From positions 3,410,001 to 3,474,000 of the forward strand of contig NZ_CP015732.1 in assembly GCF_001750145.1 (NCBI RefSeq): a DNA stretch of 64,000 nucleotides. The letters are read 5' to 3'. Under the pieces are notes generated by a model that was given only the letters and a program-made list of their open reading frames with translations, was not told the DNA's origin and did no database searches. Source of the DNA: Arthrobacter sp. U41. Its GTDB lineage: Bacteria > Actinomycetota > Actinomycetes > Actinomycetales > Micrococcaceae. Below are positions 26,779 through 34,906 of this stretch, one piece after another. The stretch's first letter is position 1, and each line of letters opens with the position of its first letter. A program made the translations under genes and the position numbers.

Positions 26779-27738
26779 TTACCCACTGAGGTTAGTGACG
26801 CGGCTTGCTGGTGGCTGACCCTTGAGTGAGGTGTGGCCTCGATGATGATTGTAGTCATGGAGCCAGGCCGGGAAAGCGGCAACGCGCTCGGCCTCTGAGG
26901 TGTAGGGGCGGGCGTAGGCCCATTCCTCGAGCATGGTGCGGTTGAAGCGCTCGACTTTGCCGTTGGTCTGGGGGCGGTAGGGCCGGGTTCGTTTGTGCGT
27001 GATGTCCGGGCCCAGGGCGTCTTTGAAGGCGTGGGAGCGGTAGCAGGAGCCGTTGTCTGTCAGGACGCGCTTCACGGTGATGCCGGCGGCGTTGAAGGCC
27101 TCGTTGGCGCGTTCCCAGAAGCCGGCGGCGGTCTCTTTCTTCTCGTCTTCGAGGATCTCGGTGTAGGCGAAGCGGGAGTGGTCATCCACGGCGTTGTGCA
27201 GGTAGGCGTAGCCGGGGCGCCGGTTCGCTTCGGTTCCGGTCTTGTTCCTCTTGCCCGCTGCCCTGTCCATGACGCGGTGCCCGCCGCCGTCGGGGATGCG
27301 TCCGAGTTTCTTGATGTCGACGTGGATCATGTCGCCGGGCTTCTCGTGCTCGTAGCGGCGGATCACCCGGCCCGTGGCACGGTCCAGCCAGGACAGTTTC
27401 GCCAGCCCGAACCGGGACAGGACCTTGTGCACGGTGGATGGGTGGATGCCCAGCAGATACCCGATCCGGGCCGGCCCCCACCGCCGGTTCACGCGCAGGG
27501 CGATGATCCGCCGCTCCCGCCGCTGCGGGGTCCGCGAGGGACACCTCAGTGGGCGGCTGGAGCGGTCCTCCATCCCGTCCTCGCCGTGTTCACGGTAACG
27601 GCCGGCCCAGCGTGCCGCTGTCGGCACGGACACCTGGAACCGCTCCGCAGCCCGACGCAACGGCCACCCGTCATCGACGACGCACTTGGCCAGCTGCAGC
27701 CGTCCCCGGGGAGCGAGAAAAGCATTAGGGTGGGACAT
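26779..27738 (-). CDS. IS481-family transposase
   Basis: Intact transposase of 319 residues. An N-terminal helix-turn-helix (about 20-50, WPLRRAAERFQVSVPTAARW) is followed by a second DNA-binding segment and an rve integrase core. The likely catalytic triad is D141 (HVDIKK), D228 (LTDNGS) and E263 (GKVERFN). The TAA stop is in the terminal repeat. Its ribosome-binding site GGAGG lies in the arm of a hairpin just before the ATG, which may limit translation from outside transcripts. Confidence 0.93.
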   Translation of the reverse strand: MSHPNAFLAPRGRLQLAKCVVDDGWPLRRAAERFQVSVPTAARWAGRYREHGEDGMEDRSSRPLRCPSRTPQRRERRIIALRVNRRWGPARIGYLLGIHPSTVHKVLSRFGLAKLSWLDRATGRVIRRYEHEKPGDMIHVDIKKLGRIPDGGGHRVMDRAAGKRNKTGTEANRRPGYAYLHNAVDDHSRFAYTEILEDEKKETAAGFWERANEAFNAAGITVKRVLTDNGSCYRSHAFKDALGPDITHKRTRPYRPQTNGKVERFNRTMLEEWAYARPYTSEAERVAAFPAWLHDYNHHRGHTSLKGQPPASRVTNLSG

Positions 27739-27796
27739 GAAGACCTCCGTTTGTGGAACTGGACTCTAGACAAGCCCACTCCACCCGGAGGTCTTC
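27739..27796 (-). promoter_or_regulatory. Hairpin that can mask the IS481 transposase ribosome-binding site
   Basis: GAAGACCTCCG (27739-27749) and CGGAGGTCTTC (27786-27796) are perfectly complementary over 11 bases. The arm next to the start codon contains the transposase Shine-Dalgarno GGAGG, which ends 5 nt before the ATG. Transcripts entering from outside would fold and hide it, a known way for insertion sequences to avoid activation by flanking promoters. Confidence 0.65.
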
Positions 27797-28870
27797 TTTT
27801 TGTCACCTAACCACGCCGCCTGTCACCAACGTCCGTGGTTAATACACCTAGGCTCATGGTGCCGATGGGGAAGGTAAAGCTCCACCAGCCCAGGCCGAAG
27901 GCCATTCCCCGCCGCAGCGCCCGGACGGTAATCCACAGCGCCACCCCGGCAGCGGCCGTTCCCAGTGACAGGGCCAGGGTGCTGTAGGCGACGGTTAGCA
28001 TCAGCATAGTTCCCTGAGCGGCTGAGGAGAGGGCGAGCTCGGCCGGCGCCAGGAAGAAGTTGGCGGCCGCCGTGGACTGCCCCGCGATTCCCACGGGGAC
28101 CCAAAACGACGGCGAAGCCGGTAGTGGCACCGGGCCACCGCGGACTAGATGGCCGTAGGCGAGGACTAGCATAACGACACTCAGGGACAGTGTCAGCATG
28201 AACAGGCATCCGCTGGCCAGCAGCAGTGTGTACGCCCCCTCTGGTGGTAACGCGTCCGCCAGGACGGCCCCGCCGGCGGCCGCCACCATGGGTGGGACCA
28301 CGGGAAGGACCCATACAGGCGCGGCACCCCTCGCTCAGCGGACCCGGCGGCGAGCAGCCTTACCGGGAACGCCACGGCGGACACTACCCCGATCAGTGTG
28401 CCGGCCGACCATAGCACCCAAGCCAGCACCCTCGCCGTCACGGGCAGATGAGCCTCCGCCACGGTCAGGGTCGCCCCGCCTGTGGCGAGCAGGCCCATGG
28501 CCACGGCCCCGTAGAACGGCAGGATGCCCAAGTCCTCGATGCTCGCCCGGAACCGGGCGGGGTGCCGCACGGCATGGCTGGCAAACGCTGCTGCCACGGC
28601 GGCGAGCACGCACCACGTGAGGGCGAGCAGACCGAGGGCCGCCGCGTGTAGCCCGGGGTTGAAGAGGGCGAGCCGCTCCGTGCACGTAGCAAGGATGCCG
28701 GTTCCCATCACTGCGGCAAACCACTGCGGCCCCACGTGATTGGCGGGCAGCCACGGCCAGCGGCGCCAGGGCAAACCGATGGGGCGCCCGGTGGCGCGGT
28801 CGTCCACAGGATCGGATGTTGTCAGCTTCAGGGAACCCACCTCTTCGCCCCTCATTATGGAGCAAAAGTT

Positions 28871-29025
28871 TCGTCGAGACGGTAGCCAGCAGCGCGTTCA
28901 GCCCCCGGACTCCGGAGTAGCCGCAGCCGGAGCACTGCTTTGCTCAGCCATGGACCTCGATGATCTTGTCATCGGCACCCACGAACACGAAGTCCACCGC
29001 TCCGGGGCTTCCGAGCAGCGGCGCC
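28871..29025 (-). pseudogene. IS1380 transposase fragment
   Basis: This stretch aligns base for base, with many substitutions, to 25879-26035 of the intact transposase gene (roughly residues 123-175, including the GYGYSGVRGLNALL region). At 29025 the match jumps to the right-end non-coding sequence, so about 400 bp of the 5' part of the gene are deleted. The 3' part is replaced by the transporter gene. The 250 bp between the transporter start and YbaK hold nothing else. Confidence 0.75.
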
Positions 29026-29106
29026 CCAATTTTCCCTGAAAAGACGGGCATTTCGTGTATAAAACGCCGAACAGGATCTCACTCCCACCGGTGAATCAAC
29101 GCTTCG

Positions 29107-29583
29107 TCAGCGGACGGGCATCTCTTTGGCGGCTGTGATCCTGAGTAGCTGTTCGTAGGTGATGGAGAACATCGAGTGATGGTCTCCCGCGCCTGCCCAG
29201 AGCACGGGGTGGGCCGCAAGGGACTCGTCCAGCAGCGTTTTGATTTTCTCCGGATGCCCGACCGGGGCCACACCGCCGACTTCCTGGCCGGTGTGTTCCA
29301 GGACGAACTCGGGGGAGGCCCGGCGGATCCTGCCGGCGTCCAGCTGCGCGGCGACCTTGCCGACATCGACCCTGGCGGCGCCGCTGGCCAGAATCAGCAG
29401 CGGCGCGCCCTCGAGGTCGAACACAAGGCTGTTCGTGACCGCGGCGACGTCGCAACCCAGCGCGGCGGCCGCCGCAGCCGCCGTCGGGACTTTCGAATCG
29501 AAGACCGTCACGGTGTCCTCGGCGCCAAGGGCCGATAACGCCTGCTTCACGCGGACCACGGGCTCCGGTAGCAACCCCGCCAC
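29107..29583 (-). CDS. YbaK/EbsC family protein (aminoacyl-tRNA deacylase-like)
   Basis: Protein of 158 residues covering the YbaK/ProX editing fold. It contains the typical stretch TNSLVFDLEGAPLLILASG and the GGVAPVGHPEKI motif. Family members hydrolyse mischarged tRNA such as Cys-tRNA(Pro) in trans. Start GTG 29583, directly after the SURF1 stop, so it is probably the last gene of that operon. An old IS end lies against its 3' end (29101). Confidence 0.88.
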   Translation of the reverse strand: MAGLLPEPVVRVKQALSALGAEDTVTVFDSKVPTAAAAAAALGCDVAAVTNSLVFDLEGAPLLILASGAARVDVGKVAAQLDAGRIRRASPEFVLEHTGQEVGGVAPVGHPEKIKTLLDESLAAHPVLWAGAGDHHSMFSITYEQLLRITAAKEMPVR

Positions 29584-29586
29584 TGC

Positions 29587-30471
29587 TCAGAACCCCTGGG
29601 CGTCGAGGATGGCGTCTTCCTCTTGCTCCGCCGTCGCGTTCTTCCGCTTGCGGGAGGCCGTTCGACGGCGGACCACCGGGCCGCTGGAGTGCATCGGGGT
29701 GCCGTCCCCGCCTGCATCCCGGGCTTCAGCGTCCTCCGCGTCAATGGCAGCGTTTCGTGCCTGCTGACGGGCCGCGTACCCGAAGCCGATGAACATCAGC
29801 ACGCCGAAGGCGAACCACTGCAGCGAGTAGGACAGGTGAGTGCCCTCCTGTGTGGACGGTTTGGGGAAGGGGAAGGGCATGTCCGCCGCTGACGGGCTCT
29901 CTGACGCCAATTGCCCGTACGCGCCGGTCAGCAGGGGGTAGCCCAGCTGCTGAGAATAGGCAGTGAGGTCGATCGAGGCCAGCTGGCCGTCCGGGGCGCC
30001 GCGCTGGAGTTCGGGCTCGGCCGGTTTGAGCCGGGCGACGACAGTTACCGGGCCCTGAGGGGGAGCGGGCACCGAGTCGGGGCGGCCGGGGTTGTTGTTG
30101 CCGATGGGCAGCCATCCGCGGTCGATCACGACTGTCTCGCCGGTTTCCACCCGGAAGGGCACCACGACCTCGTAGCCGGGCTGGCCGTTGAGCGGCCGGT
30201 TGCGAACGATATGCTGCCCGGCGACGTCGTAACTGCCCTTGAGTTCCACCTGGGTCCACTCGCGGTCAGCCGCCAGCGAGCTGAACTGGTCCTTGATGTC
30301 AGAAAAAGGGACGGGCGTGGCGGAGTAGTTGGACGTGACGCGGTTGATCTCGGCGAGCGTCTCGGCGCGGCGGTCCATCTGCCAGCGGCCCAGACCGACG
30401 CACGCGGCCGCAAAGATGGCGGCCAGCAGCAGGTACCCCAGCCACTTACTGGAGAAAAGAAAACGGTACAT
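29587..30471 (-). CDS. SURF1-family cytochrome oxidase assembly protein
   Basis: Membrane protein of 294 residues that helps insert haem A into the aa3 oxidase, linking it to ctaA/ctaB elsewhere in the window. It has the SURF1 layout: one helix at about 9-27 (WLGYLLLAAIFAAACVGLG, then RWQ), a large extracytoplasmic domain with VVPFRVETGETVVIDRGW, and a second helix at about 215-235 (YSLQWFAFGVLMFIGFGY). A charged ~60-residue tail follows. The start ATG 30471 follows the previous gene's stop without a gap. Confidence 0.92.
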   Translation of the reverse strand: MYRFLFSSKWLGYLLLAAIFAAACVGLGRWQMDRRAETLAEINRVTSNYSATPVPFSDIKDQFSSLAADREWTQVELKGSYDVAGQHIVRNRPLNGQPGYEVVVPFRVETGETVVIDRGWLPIGNNNPGRPDSVPAPPQGPVTVVARLKPAEPELQRGAPDGQLASIDLTAYSQQLGYPLLTGAYGQLASESPSAADMPFPFPKPSTQEGTHLSYSLQWFAFGVLMFIGFGYAARQQARNAAIDAEDAEARDAGGDGTPMHSSGPVVRRRTASRKRKNATAEQEEDAILDAQGF

Positions 30472-30720
30472 TCAGCTTGCCCTGCCTGCCGGGTCCAACG
30501 CCACGGTGGCCTTCCAGAGCCCGCGGGTCTGCAAGTAGTCCTCGAGCCAGGCCCGGTGTTCTCCACAGGCCAGCCAGATCTTGCGCCGTTCCGGGGCGTG
30601 GATCTTTGGGTTGTTCCAGAGCAGCTGCCATTCGGCCCCGCCCCGGCACGCCTTGCGGGAGCAGACGGCTTCCGCCGGTCCGGCTGCCCCGGCGTTCCCG
30701 GTCAAATCAAATAGGTTCAT
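30472..30720 (-). CDS. Small conserved actinobacterial protein with Cys motifs
   Basis: 82 residues, conserved among actinobacteria but of unknown function; some databases label relatives 'acetone carboxylase' without basis that I know of. It carries CSRKAC near residue 20 and CGEH near residue 52, which could bind a metal such as zinc. The motif WNNPKIHAPERRKIW is strongly family-like. Its ATG overlaps the stop of the DUF3099 gene, and its stop abuts the SURF1 start. Confidence 0.8.
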   Translation of the reverse strand: MNLFDLTGNAGAAGPAEAVCSRKACRGGAEWQLLWNNPKIHAPERRKIWLACGEHRAWLEDYLQTRGLWKATVALDPAGRAS

Positions 30721-31226
30721 GATGCTGCCCGTCCGTGGTCGCCGTCGTCACCGGTGTGCCCGCCGGGCACGCCGCGCCCCTCCTTCGGGACGTCCTCATC
30801 ATCGACGATTTCGCCCTGCAGCAACGTCAACGACGGGTCGTCCGGGACCAGGTCACCCGGATCACGCGGCCCGGCCGGCCCGGATGAAGCTGCGGCGGGC
30901 GCATCCAGCTGGGCCAACGGTGCGTAATCCAGCAACGAGTCGGAGTGGACCTCCGCCTTGTCGTCGCCGTTGGCGATGATCACGGCAAACCAGGGGAGGA
31001 ACACGGCTCCGATGACCGGGAGAATCTTCAGCCAGCCGTCCACCACAAAAATCAGGATCAGGCACACCATGCGGATCCCCATCGCCACGGCGTACTTGAT
31101 CATCCGCTGGCGCATCTCTTCAGAGTGTGCCGCGGAGGCGTCCGTAATGCTGTGAACCTCGGAATCACCGGATGGTACTGCCGGGTTCCCGGGCACAGGT
31201 ACACCGGGTCTGTTTTTGAGTGTCAA
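30717..31226 (-). CDS. DUF3099 membrane protein
   Basis: Small membrane protein of unknown function, 169 residues from TTG 31226. The DUF3099 core is at about residues 32-87: SEEMRQRMIKYAVAMGIR then two helices (CLILIFVVDGWLKILPVIG and VFLPWFAVIIAN). The C-terminal half is acidic and proline-rich. The start is uncertain, as the first ~25 residues are low complexity and a GTG lies 30 bases further in. First gene of the cluster with SURF1 and YbaK. Confidence 0.78.
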   Translation of the reverse strand: MTLKNRPGVPVPGNPAVPSGDSEVHSITDASAAHSEEMRQRMIKYAVAMGIRMVCLILIFVVDGWLKILPVIGAVFLPWFAVIIANGDDKAEVHSDSLLDYAPLAQLDAPAAASSGPAGPRDPGDLVPDDPSLTLLQGEIVDDEDVPKEGRGVPGGHTGDDGDHGRAAS

Positions 31227-31377
31227 GGCTGTCAGATCACGCTCCCAAGGCTTAAAGCAATTCTCTCACCAACGGCAGAGCCGCCCAAACGCGGCGGCAC
31301 CGGGCGCTAAGATCGGAGGCAGGAAAATCCCGTCCCCAGCGCGGCGCCGTCGCGCCGCAGAATTCCGGAGCCCCACC

Positions 31378-32103
31378 ATGTCTGAAACAGCAACCGCCGG
31401 CCGCAGTGTCCTGATCACCGGAGGAAACCGTGGAATCGGCCTCGCAATCGCCGAAGCCTTCCTCGCCAACGGCGACAAGGTGGCCGTCACGTACCGCAGC
31501 GAATCGACGCTCCCCGCCGGCATCCTCGGCGTCAAGGCCGACGTCACGGACGAAGCGTCAGTGGACGCAGCCTTCGCTGAAGTGGAATCCGCCCACGGCC
31601 CCGTCGAGGTGCTGGTGGCCAACGCCGGCATCACCAAGGACACCCTCCTCATGCGCATGAGCGAGGACGATTTCACCTCGGTCATCGACACCAACCTCAC
31701 CGGCGCCTTCCGCGTGATCAAGCGTGCGTCCAAGGGCATGATCCGGGCCCGCAAGGGCCGCGTGGTCCTGATTTCCTCCGTCTCCGGTCTCTACGGGGCC
31801 CCCGGCCAGGTCAACTACTCGGCGTCCAAAGCCGGACTCGTCGGCATGGCCCGCTCGTTGACCCGCGAGTTGGGCGCCCGCGGCATCACGGCGAACGTGG
31901 TTGCCCCCGGATTCATCAACACGGACATGACGGCAGAATTGCCCGAAGCAACCCTGAAGGACTACCTGTCCAAGGTTCCCGCCGCCCGCTTCGCCGAAGC
32001 CTCGGAGGTCGCTAAAGTCGTCCGATGGATCGCCAGCGACGAGGCCGCCTACATCTCCGGCGCCGTAATCCCCGTCGACGGCGGCCTCGGCATGGGCCAC
32101 TAA
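31378..32103 (+). CDS. fabG: 3-oxoacyl-[acyl-carrier-protein] reductase
   Basis: NADPH-dependent ketoreductase of fatty acid synthesis, 241 residues. Cofactor loop ITGGNRGIGLA near residue 12, catalytic Ser in LISSVSGLYG, and the Tyr-Lys pair in VNYSASKAG are canonical. NAGITKDTLLMRM is typical of FabG. ATG 31378 is chosen by homology; the frame is open further up without conservation. It is divergent from the DUF3099 gene. No inhA/fabI follows, unlike in mycobacteria. Confidence 0.93.
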   Translation: MSETATAGRSVLITGGNRGIGLAIAEAFLANGDKVAVTYRSESTLPAGILGVKADVTDEASVDAAFAEVESAHGPVEVLVANAGITKDTLLMRMSEDDFTSVIDTNLTGAFRVIKRASKGMIRARKGRVVLISSVSGLYGAPGQVNYSASKAGLVGMARSLTRELGARGITANVVAPGFINTDMTAELPEATLKDYLSKVPAARFAEASEVAKVVRWIASDEAAYISGAVIPVDGGLGMGH

Positions 32104-32367
32104 AGAAATTTCGCTGTCTTCCTTGGCCCAGATACTGGTGGCGTGGAGGACGGCCCGCCGGGTAATCAGGGCGAATTATCGTGGCGGGTGGCGGGTGGCG
32201 AAGCCTCGCCGTGGCCTTTGTCCGCCAAAGCCGGGTCCGGGGGACCGGCCCCAAAATGTCAATCAGACTCGTTGGAACCTTAAGCGTTCCGGGGAGGGAT
32301 CGACGAGGGACTCCAGCCAGTCCAGGTCTTCGGTGTCTGCAGGGAACGGGTGCCCTGCCGTGGACAG

Positions 32368-34117
32368 CTACCAGTCGGGGAGGGGGTCCGCGGGCAGTTC
32401 CTGTTCCTGTTCTGGATTCGGGCCGGGGTCCGGGGGCAGGCCCGTATCGAAGTCCAAGTCGACGTTCGTGTCCACCCCCGGTGGCGGATCCATGCCCGTA
32501 CCTGTGTCCGAGTCCATGCCCATGCCTGCGTCCATGTCCATGTATGCGCCCAAGTCCGTGCGCGTGGCTGTGCCTGTGTCTGATTCTGTTCCCGAATCCG
32601 GGATGCCGTCCGGCCAGTGGGGTGGTTCCCAGTCCTGCTGTTCGCTGGGGTAGTGCCGTCCGGTCGGGGAGGTCCAGCCGGGCGGGGCGGTTTTGCTGGC
32701 CCCGGCCGGTGTCCAGGCTGAGTTGTGTTTGAGCTTGTGGTGTTTGCGGCAGGGCTGCCCGAGGTTGGTGATCCCGGTGGTGCCTCCGTCGGCCCAGGCC
32801 AGGAGGTGGTCCGCTTCGTTGTCCAGGGAGTGGTTGTTGCACCCCGGGAACGGGCATCTCCCGTCTCGGAGCATCAGCCAGTGCCGCTGGGCTTTGGTGA
32901 GGCGGTAGCTGGTCCGGCCGATTTCCAGCGGCGCCCCGTCCCGCGGGTCAACCAGGACCCGGTGGAAGGACCCGGCGCCGTCGGTGATCAGGCGGCGGGC
33001 CATCGAGGGCGGGATCGGCCCGTACCCGTCCAGCATCGCCGGTTCCTCCCCGGCGCCGAGCAGGGACAGGACCGGGACGGTGATCAGGACCTGCGCCCGC
33101 GGCGAGGGCACACCCCCGCCCGCCCCGGCGCACATGCCGTCGGCCGCGCCGGCGCCGGTGCCGCGGCAGGATCCGCAGCTTCCGCCGCCGGCCACGCCGG
33201 TACCGCCCGTTCTGCCGCCATCCGCTGTTCCGCCGGTGGTGAGCAGCCAGGTGGCGGCGATGTCGGCGCGGAGCTGGGTCAGGGTGCGTTCCTCGTCCGG
33301 GCCCTGCAGGGCGCGGGCGGCCGCGGTGGTCCGTTCCCAGATCCCCGCGGCGGTATCGGCCGGCAGGTACGCGGAGAACCAGGCCATCCCGTCACTGTCC
33401 GGGCGGAACTCGACCCGCCGGTCCGCCGCGCACCTGGCATGGCGCTGTTCGATGCTCTCCCGGTGATGGCGCTCACGCCAGAGTCCGGGCCTTGGCCCGG
33501 AACCTGCCCGGGACCAGCTCCCCGGCCGGGCACCCCCGGGCCGGATTCGGGGCGGCCGGGTCCAGGAAGTGCGCCTCCAACGCCGCCGCCCCGGCCGGAT
33601 CCAGGCTGGTCGTTTCGTCCACCATGATCCGGGCGTGCGCCCAGGAAATCGTGCCCGCCGTCAGCGCCGCGAGGGTCAGCGGCAACGTCTTCGTCAGCGC
33701 CAGGCAGTCGCCCAGGAACGCCCCCGCGGTCCCCTCGCTCACGGTCAGGGCACACGCGACCTCCGCCCGCACCGCCATCTCCTGGCCCATGTTGTCGTGC
33801 AGCGCCACCGCCGGCGGCGCCAAAGCGTCGGCGGCCTGCACGTAGTCCGCGGCCGCGCAGACCTTCAACGCCGCAAGCTGGGCCTCCATCCCTCCAATCA
33901 GGGCGAGGCGGTCCAGGGAATCATCCACCAGATCGTGCAACGGATCATCCCACAACGGATCACTACCGTCACCGCCAGCCAAGTCAGTGAAGTCAGCGCC
34001 GAACGGATCAGCGCGGCGCGCGGCAGCCCCCTTAAGGCCCACCAGCGCCGCATAGGACGCCCCGACAGCCGCCACGGCCGCCCTGCCCTCCACACTCCAG
34101 CCTGTGGTGTTCTCCAT
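32368..34117 (-). pseudogene. DUF222/HNH endonuclease, frameshifted
   Basis: A typical high-copy actinobacterial DUF222-HNH protein, cut in two by a frameshift. The first part runs from ATG 34117 (MENTTGWSVEGRA) to a TGA at 33473. One extra base near 33481 is enough: reading one frame over gives RERHHRESIEQRHARCAADR and continues without a stop to 32368. The HNH site is in CPFPGCNNHSLDNEADHLLAW with a later CRKHH. The restored protein is about 580 residues. Its C-terminal tail is a low-complexity run of D, T, G, M and P. A sequencing error cannot be excluded. Confidence 0.85.
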
Positions 34118-34331
34118 AAACCCAGAATCTCAGACGGCACCGACAATTTAGCGAGATCGGGTGTGTGGCCGCGTGACCTGACACGGGCTGCCTGGGTGGT
34201 CGACGCTACGGACTACAGGTGCCGCGGCCGACTGCTTCCCAGTCCCCCGTGGGTAACCTCCGATGGGGCGCGCCGGTTTAGCCACGTTAGGACTTTTTGC
34301 CCTTAGCGCCAGGGGCCCCCGGGTGTGTAAT

Positions 34332-34345
34332 GGGGCTACAGCCCC
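34332..34345 (+). promoter_or_regulatory. Dos-box-like palindrome upstream of hsp20
   Basis: GGGGC-TACA-GCCCC is a perfect inverted repeat with the 5-4-5 layout of DevR/DosR boxes (GGGAC-N4-GTCCC). It lies 41 bp before the hsp20 ATG. Alpha-crystallin genes are classic DosR targets in mycobacteria, which makes the match attractive. A plain hairpin in the mRNA leader is the alternative. Confidence 0.4.
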
Positions 34346-34386
34346 TGACCACACCAAGGCAGGGGCATGGATCCAGGAGGACAATC

Positions 34387-34806
34387 ATGGCTGAACTTAA
34401 CAAGTGGGTGCCGTCGGACGTGCTGGAGCCGATCAAGCGTTTCCTCGACGGGGACCTGGCAATGGCACCGTCCATCAAGGTCGAGCAGTTTGTGGACGGC
34501 ACCACGCTGGTGGTGCGCGCTGAGGTTCCGGGGATCGATCCGGACAAGGATGTCGACGTCTCCGTCAGCGAAGGCATGCTGCACATCAGGGCGGAACGCG
34601 AGGAGAAATCCGAGCACAAGAGCAAGGACGGCTACCGCTCGGAGTTCCGCTACGGCTCTTTTTCGCGCAGTGTTGCGTTGCCGCCGGGCGCCAGGGAAGA
34701 GGACATCACCGCCACGTACACGGACGGAGTTCTTGAGGTGCGGGCCCCTGCCCCGGCGACACCACCGGACACGACGGCCAAGAAGATCAGGATCGACCAC
34801 CCGTAG
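34387..34806 (+). CDS. Small heat-shock protein, Hsp20/alpha-crystallin family
   Basis: ATP-independent holdase chaperone of 139 residues. The alpha-crystallin domain spans about 37-125 (VEQFVDGTTLVVRAEVPGID to VLEVRAP), and the C-terminal KKIRIDHP has the I-x-I tail that caps oligomers. ATG 34387 follows a strong AGGAGG site. It is alone in its transcript, with a Dos-box-like palindrome upstream and a 14-bp hairpin downstream. Confidence 0.93.
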   Translation: MAELNKWVPSDVLEPIKRFLDGDLAMAPSIKVEQFVDGTTLVVRAEVPGIDPDKDVDVSVSEGMLHIRAEREEKSEHKSKDGYRSEFRYGSFSRSVALPPGAREEDITATYTDGVLEVRAPAPATPPDTTAKKIRIDHP

Positions 34807-34822
34807 CCGCAGGAATTGTGGC

Positions 34823-34861
34823 GGGACGCGGGCGGGGACTGGATCAGCCCGCCCGCGTCCC
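34823..34861. terminator. 14-bp hairpin after hsp20
   Basis: GGGACGCGGGCGGG (34823-34836) and CCCGCCCGCGTCCC (34848-34861) pair perfectly around an 11-base loop. There is no T-run. It lies between convergent hsp20 and the DUF5655 gene and can serve both. Confidence 0.7.
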
Positions 34862-34906
34862 TGTTCGGCCAGGCTTACCCGGCGCCGGATCCCCAGGGTT
34901 GCTGCG

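Larger units (their letters stand above)
26775..27846 (-). mobile_element. IS481-family insertion sequence (1072 bp)
   Basis: Terminal inverted repeats begin TGTATTA at both ends. Left TGTATTACCCACTGAGGTTA and right (other strand) TGTATTAACCACGGACGTTG differ at only a few positions. The 6-bp target duplication CCTAGG lies at 26769-26774 and 27847-27852. It contains one transposase whose stop codon is inside the left terminal repeat. It interrupts the TDT transporter gene and is therefore younger than it. Confidence 0.93.
26612..28855 (-). pseudogene. TDT-family (tellurite-resistance/dicarboxylate) transporter, split by IS481 and frameshifted
   Basis: The reading runs leftward from ATG 28855 (MRGEEVGSLK). 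HVGPQWFAAVMGTGILATC marks the TDT family. Near 28304-28309 one base is missing: the first frame runs to LYGSFP and the family sequence resumes one frame over as VVPPMVAAAGG. The second part ends at FTFPIGTMSLG, where an IS481-type element interrupts it. Past the element the frame continues as LSAFGTTLDAAWLHG to a TAG at 26612-26614. Removing the IS and one copy of CCTAGG restores GTMSLGLSAFG exactly. Likely an anion exporter of about 370 residues when intact; now inactive. Confidence 0.85.
26530..29101 (-). mobile_element. Decayed IS1380-like element enclosing a transporter gene
   Basis: The left end 26530-26547 is identical over 18 bases to the left end of the intact element next to it. The right end, around 29088-29101, reads GTTGATTCACCGG on the other strand and is preceded by TTTTCCCTGAAAAGACGGGCAT (29032-29053), matching the inner right end of the intact copy (26448-26473). 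Between the ends are the TDT transporter gene, the IS481 inside it, and a transposase fragment. Flanks are CTTAG on the left and CTTCG on the right, possibly a decayed target duplication. So the transporter looks like cargo, or was trapped by deletion between two copies. Confidence 0.65.

Noticed and set aside
32104..32367. Possible extension of the HNH gene or a small gene between it and fabG
   Set aside because: No conserved frame or ribosome-binding site was found; the 264 bp are treated as a non-coding convergent spacer.
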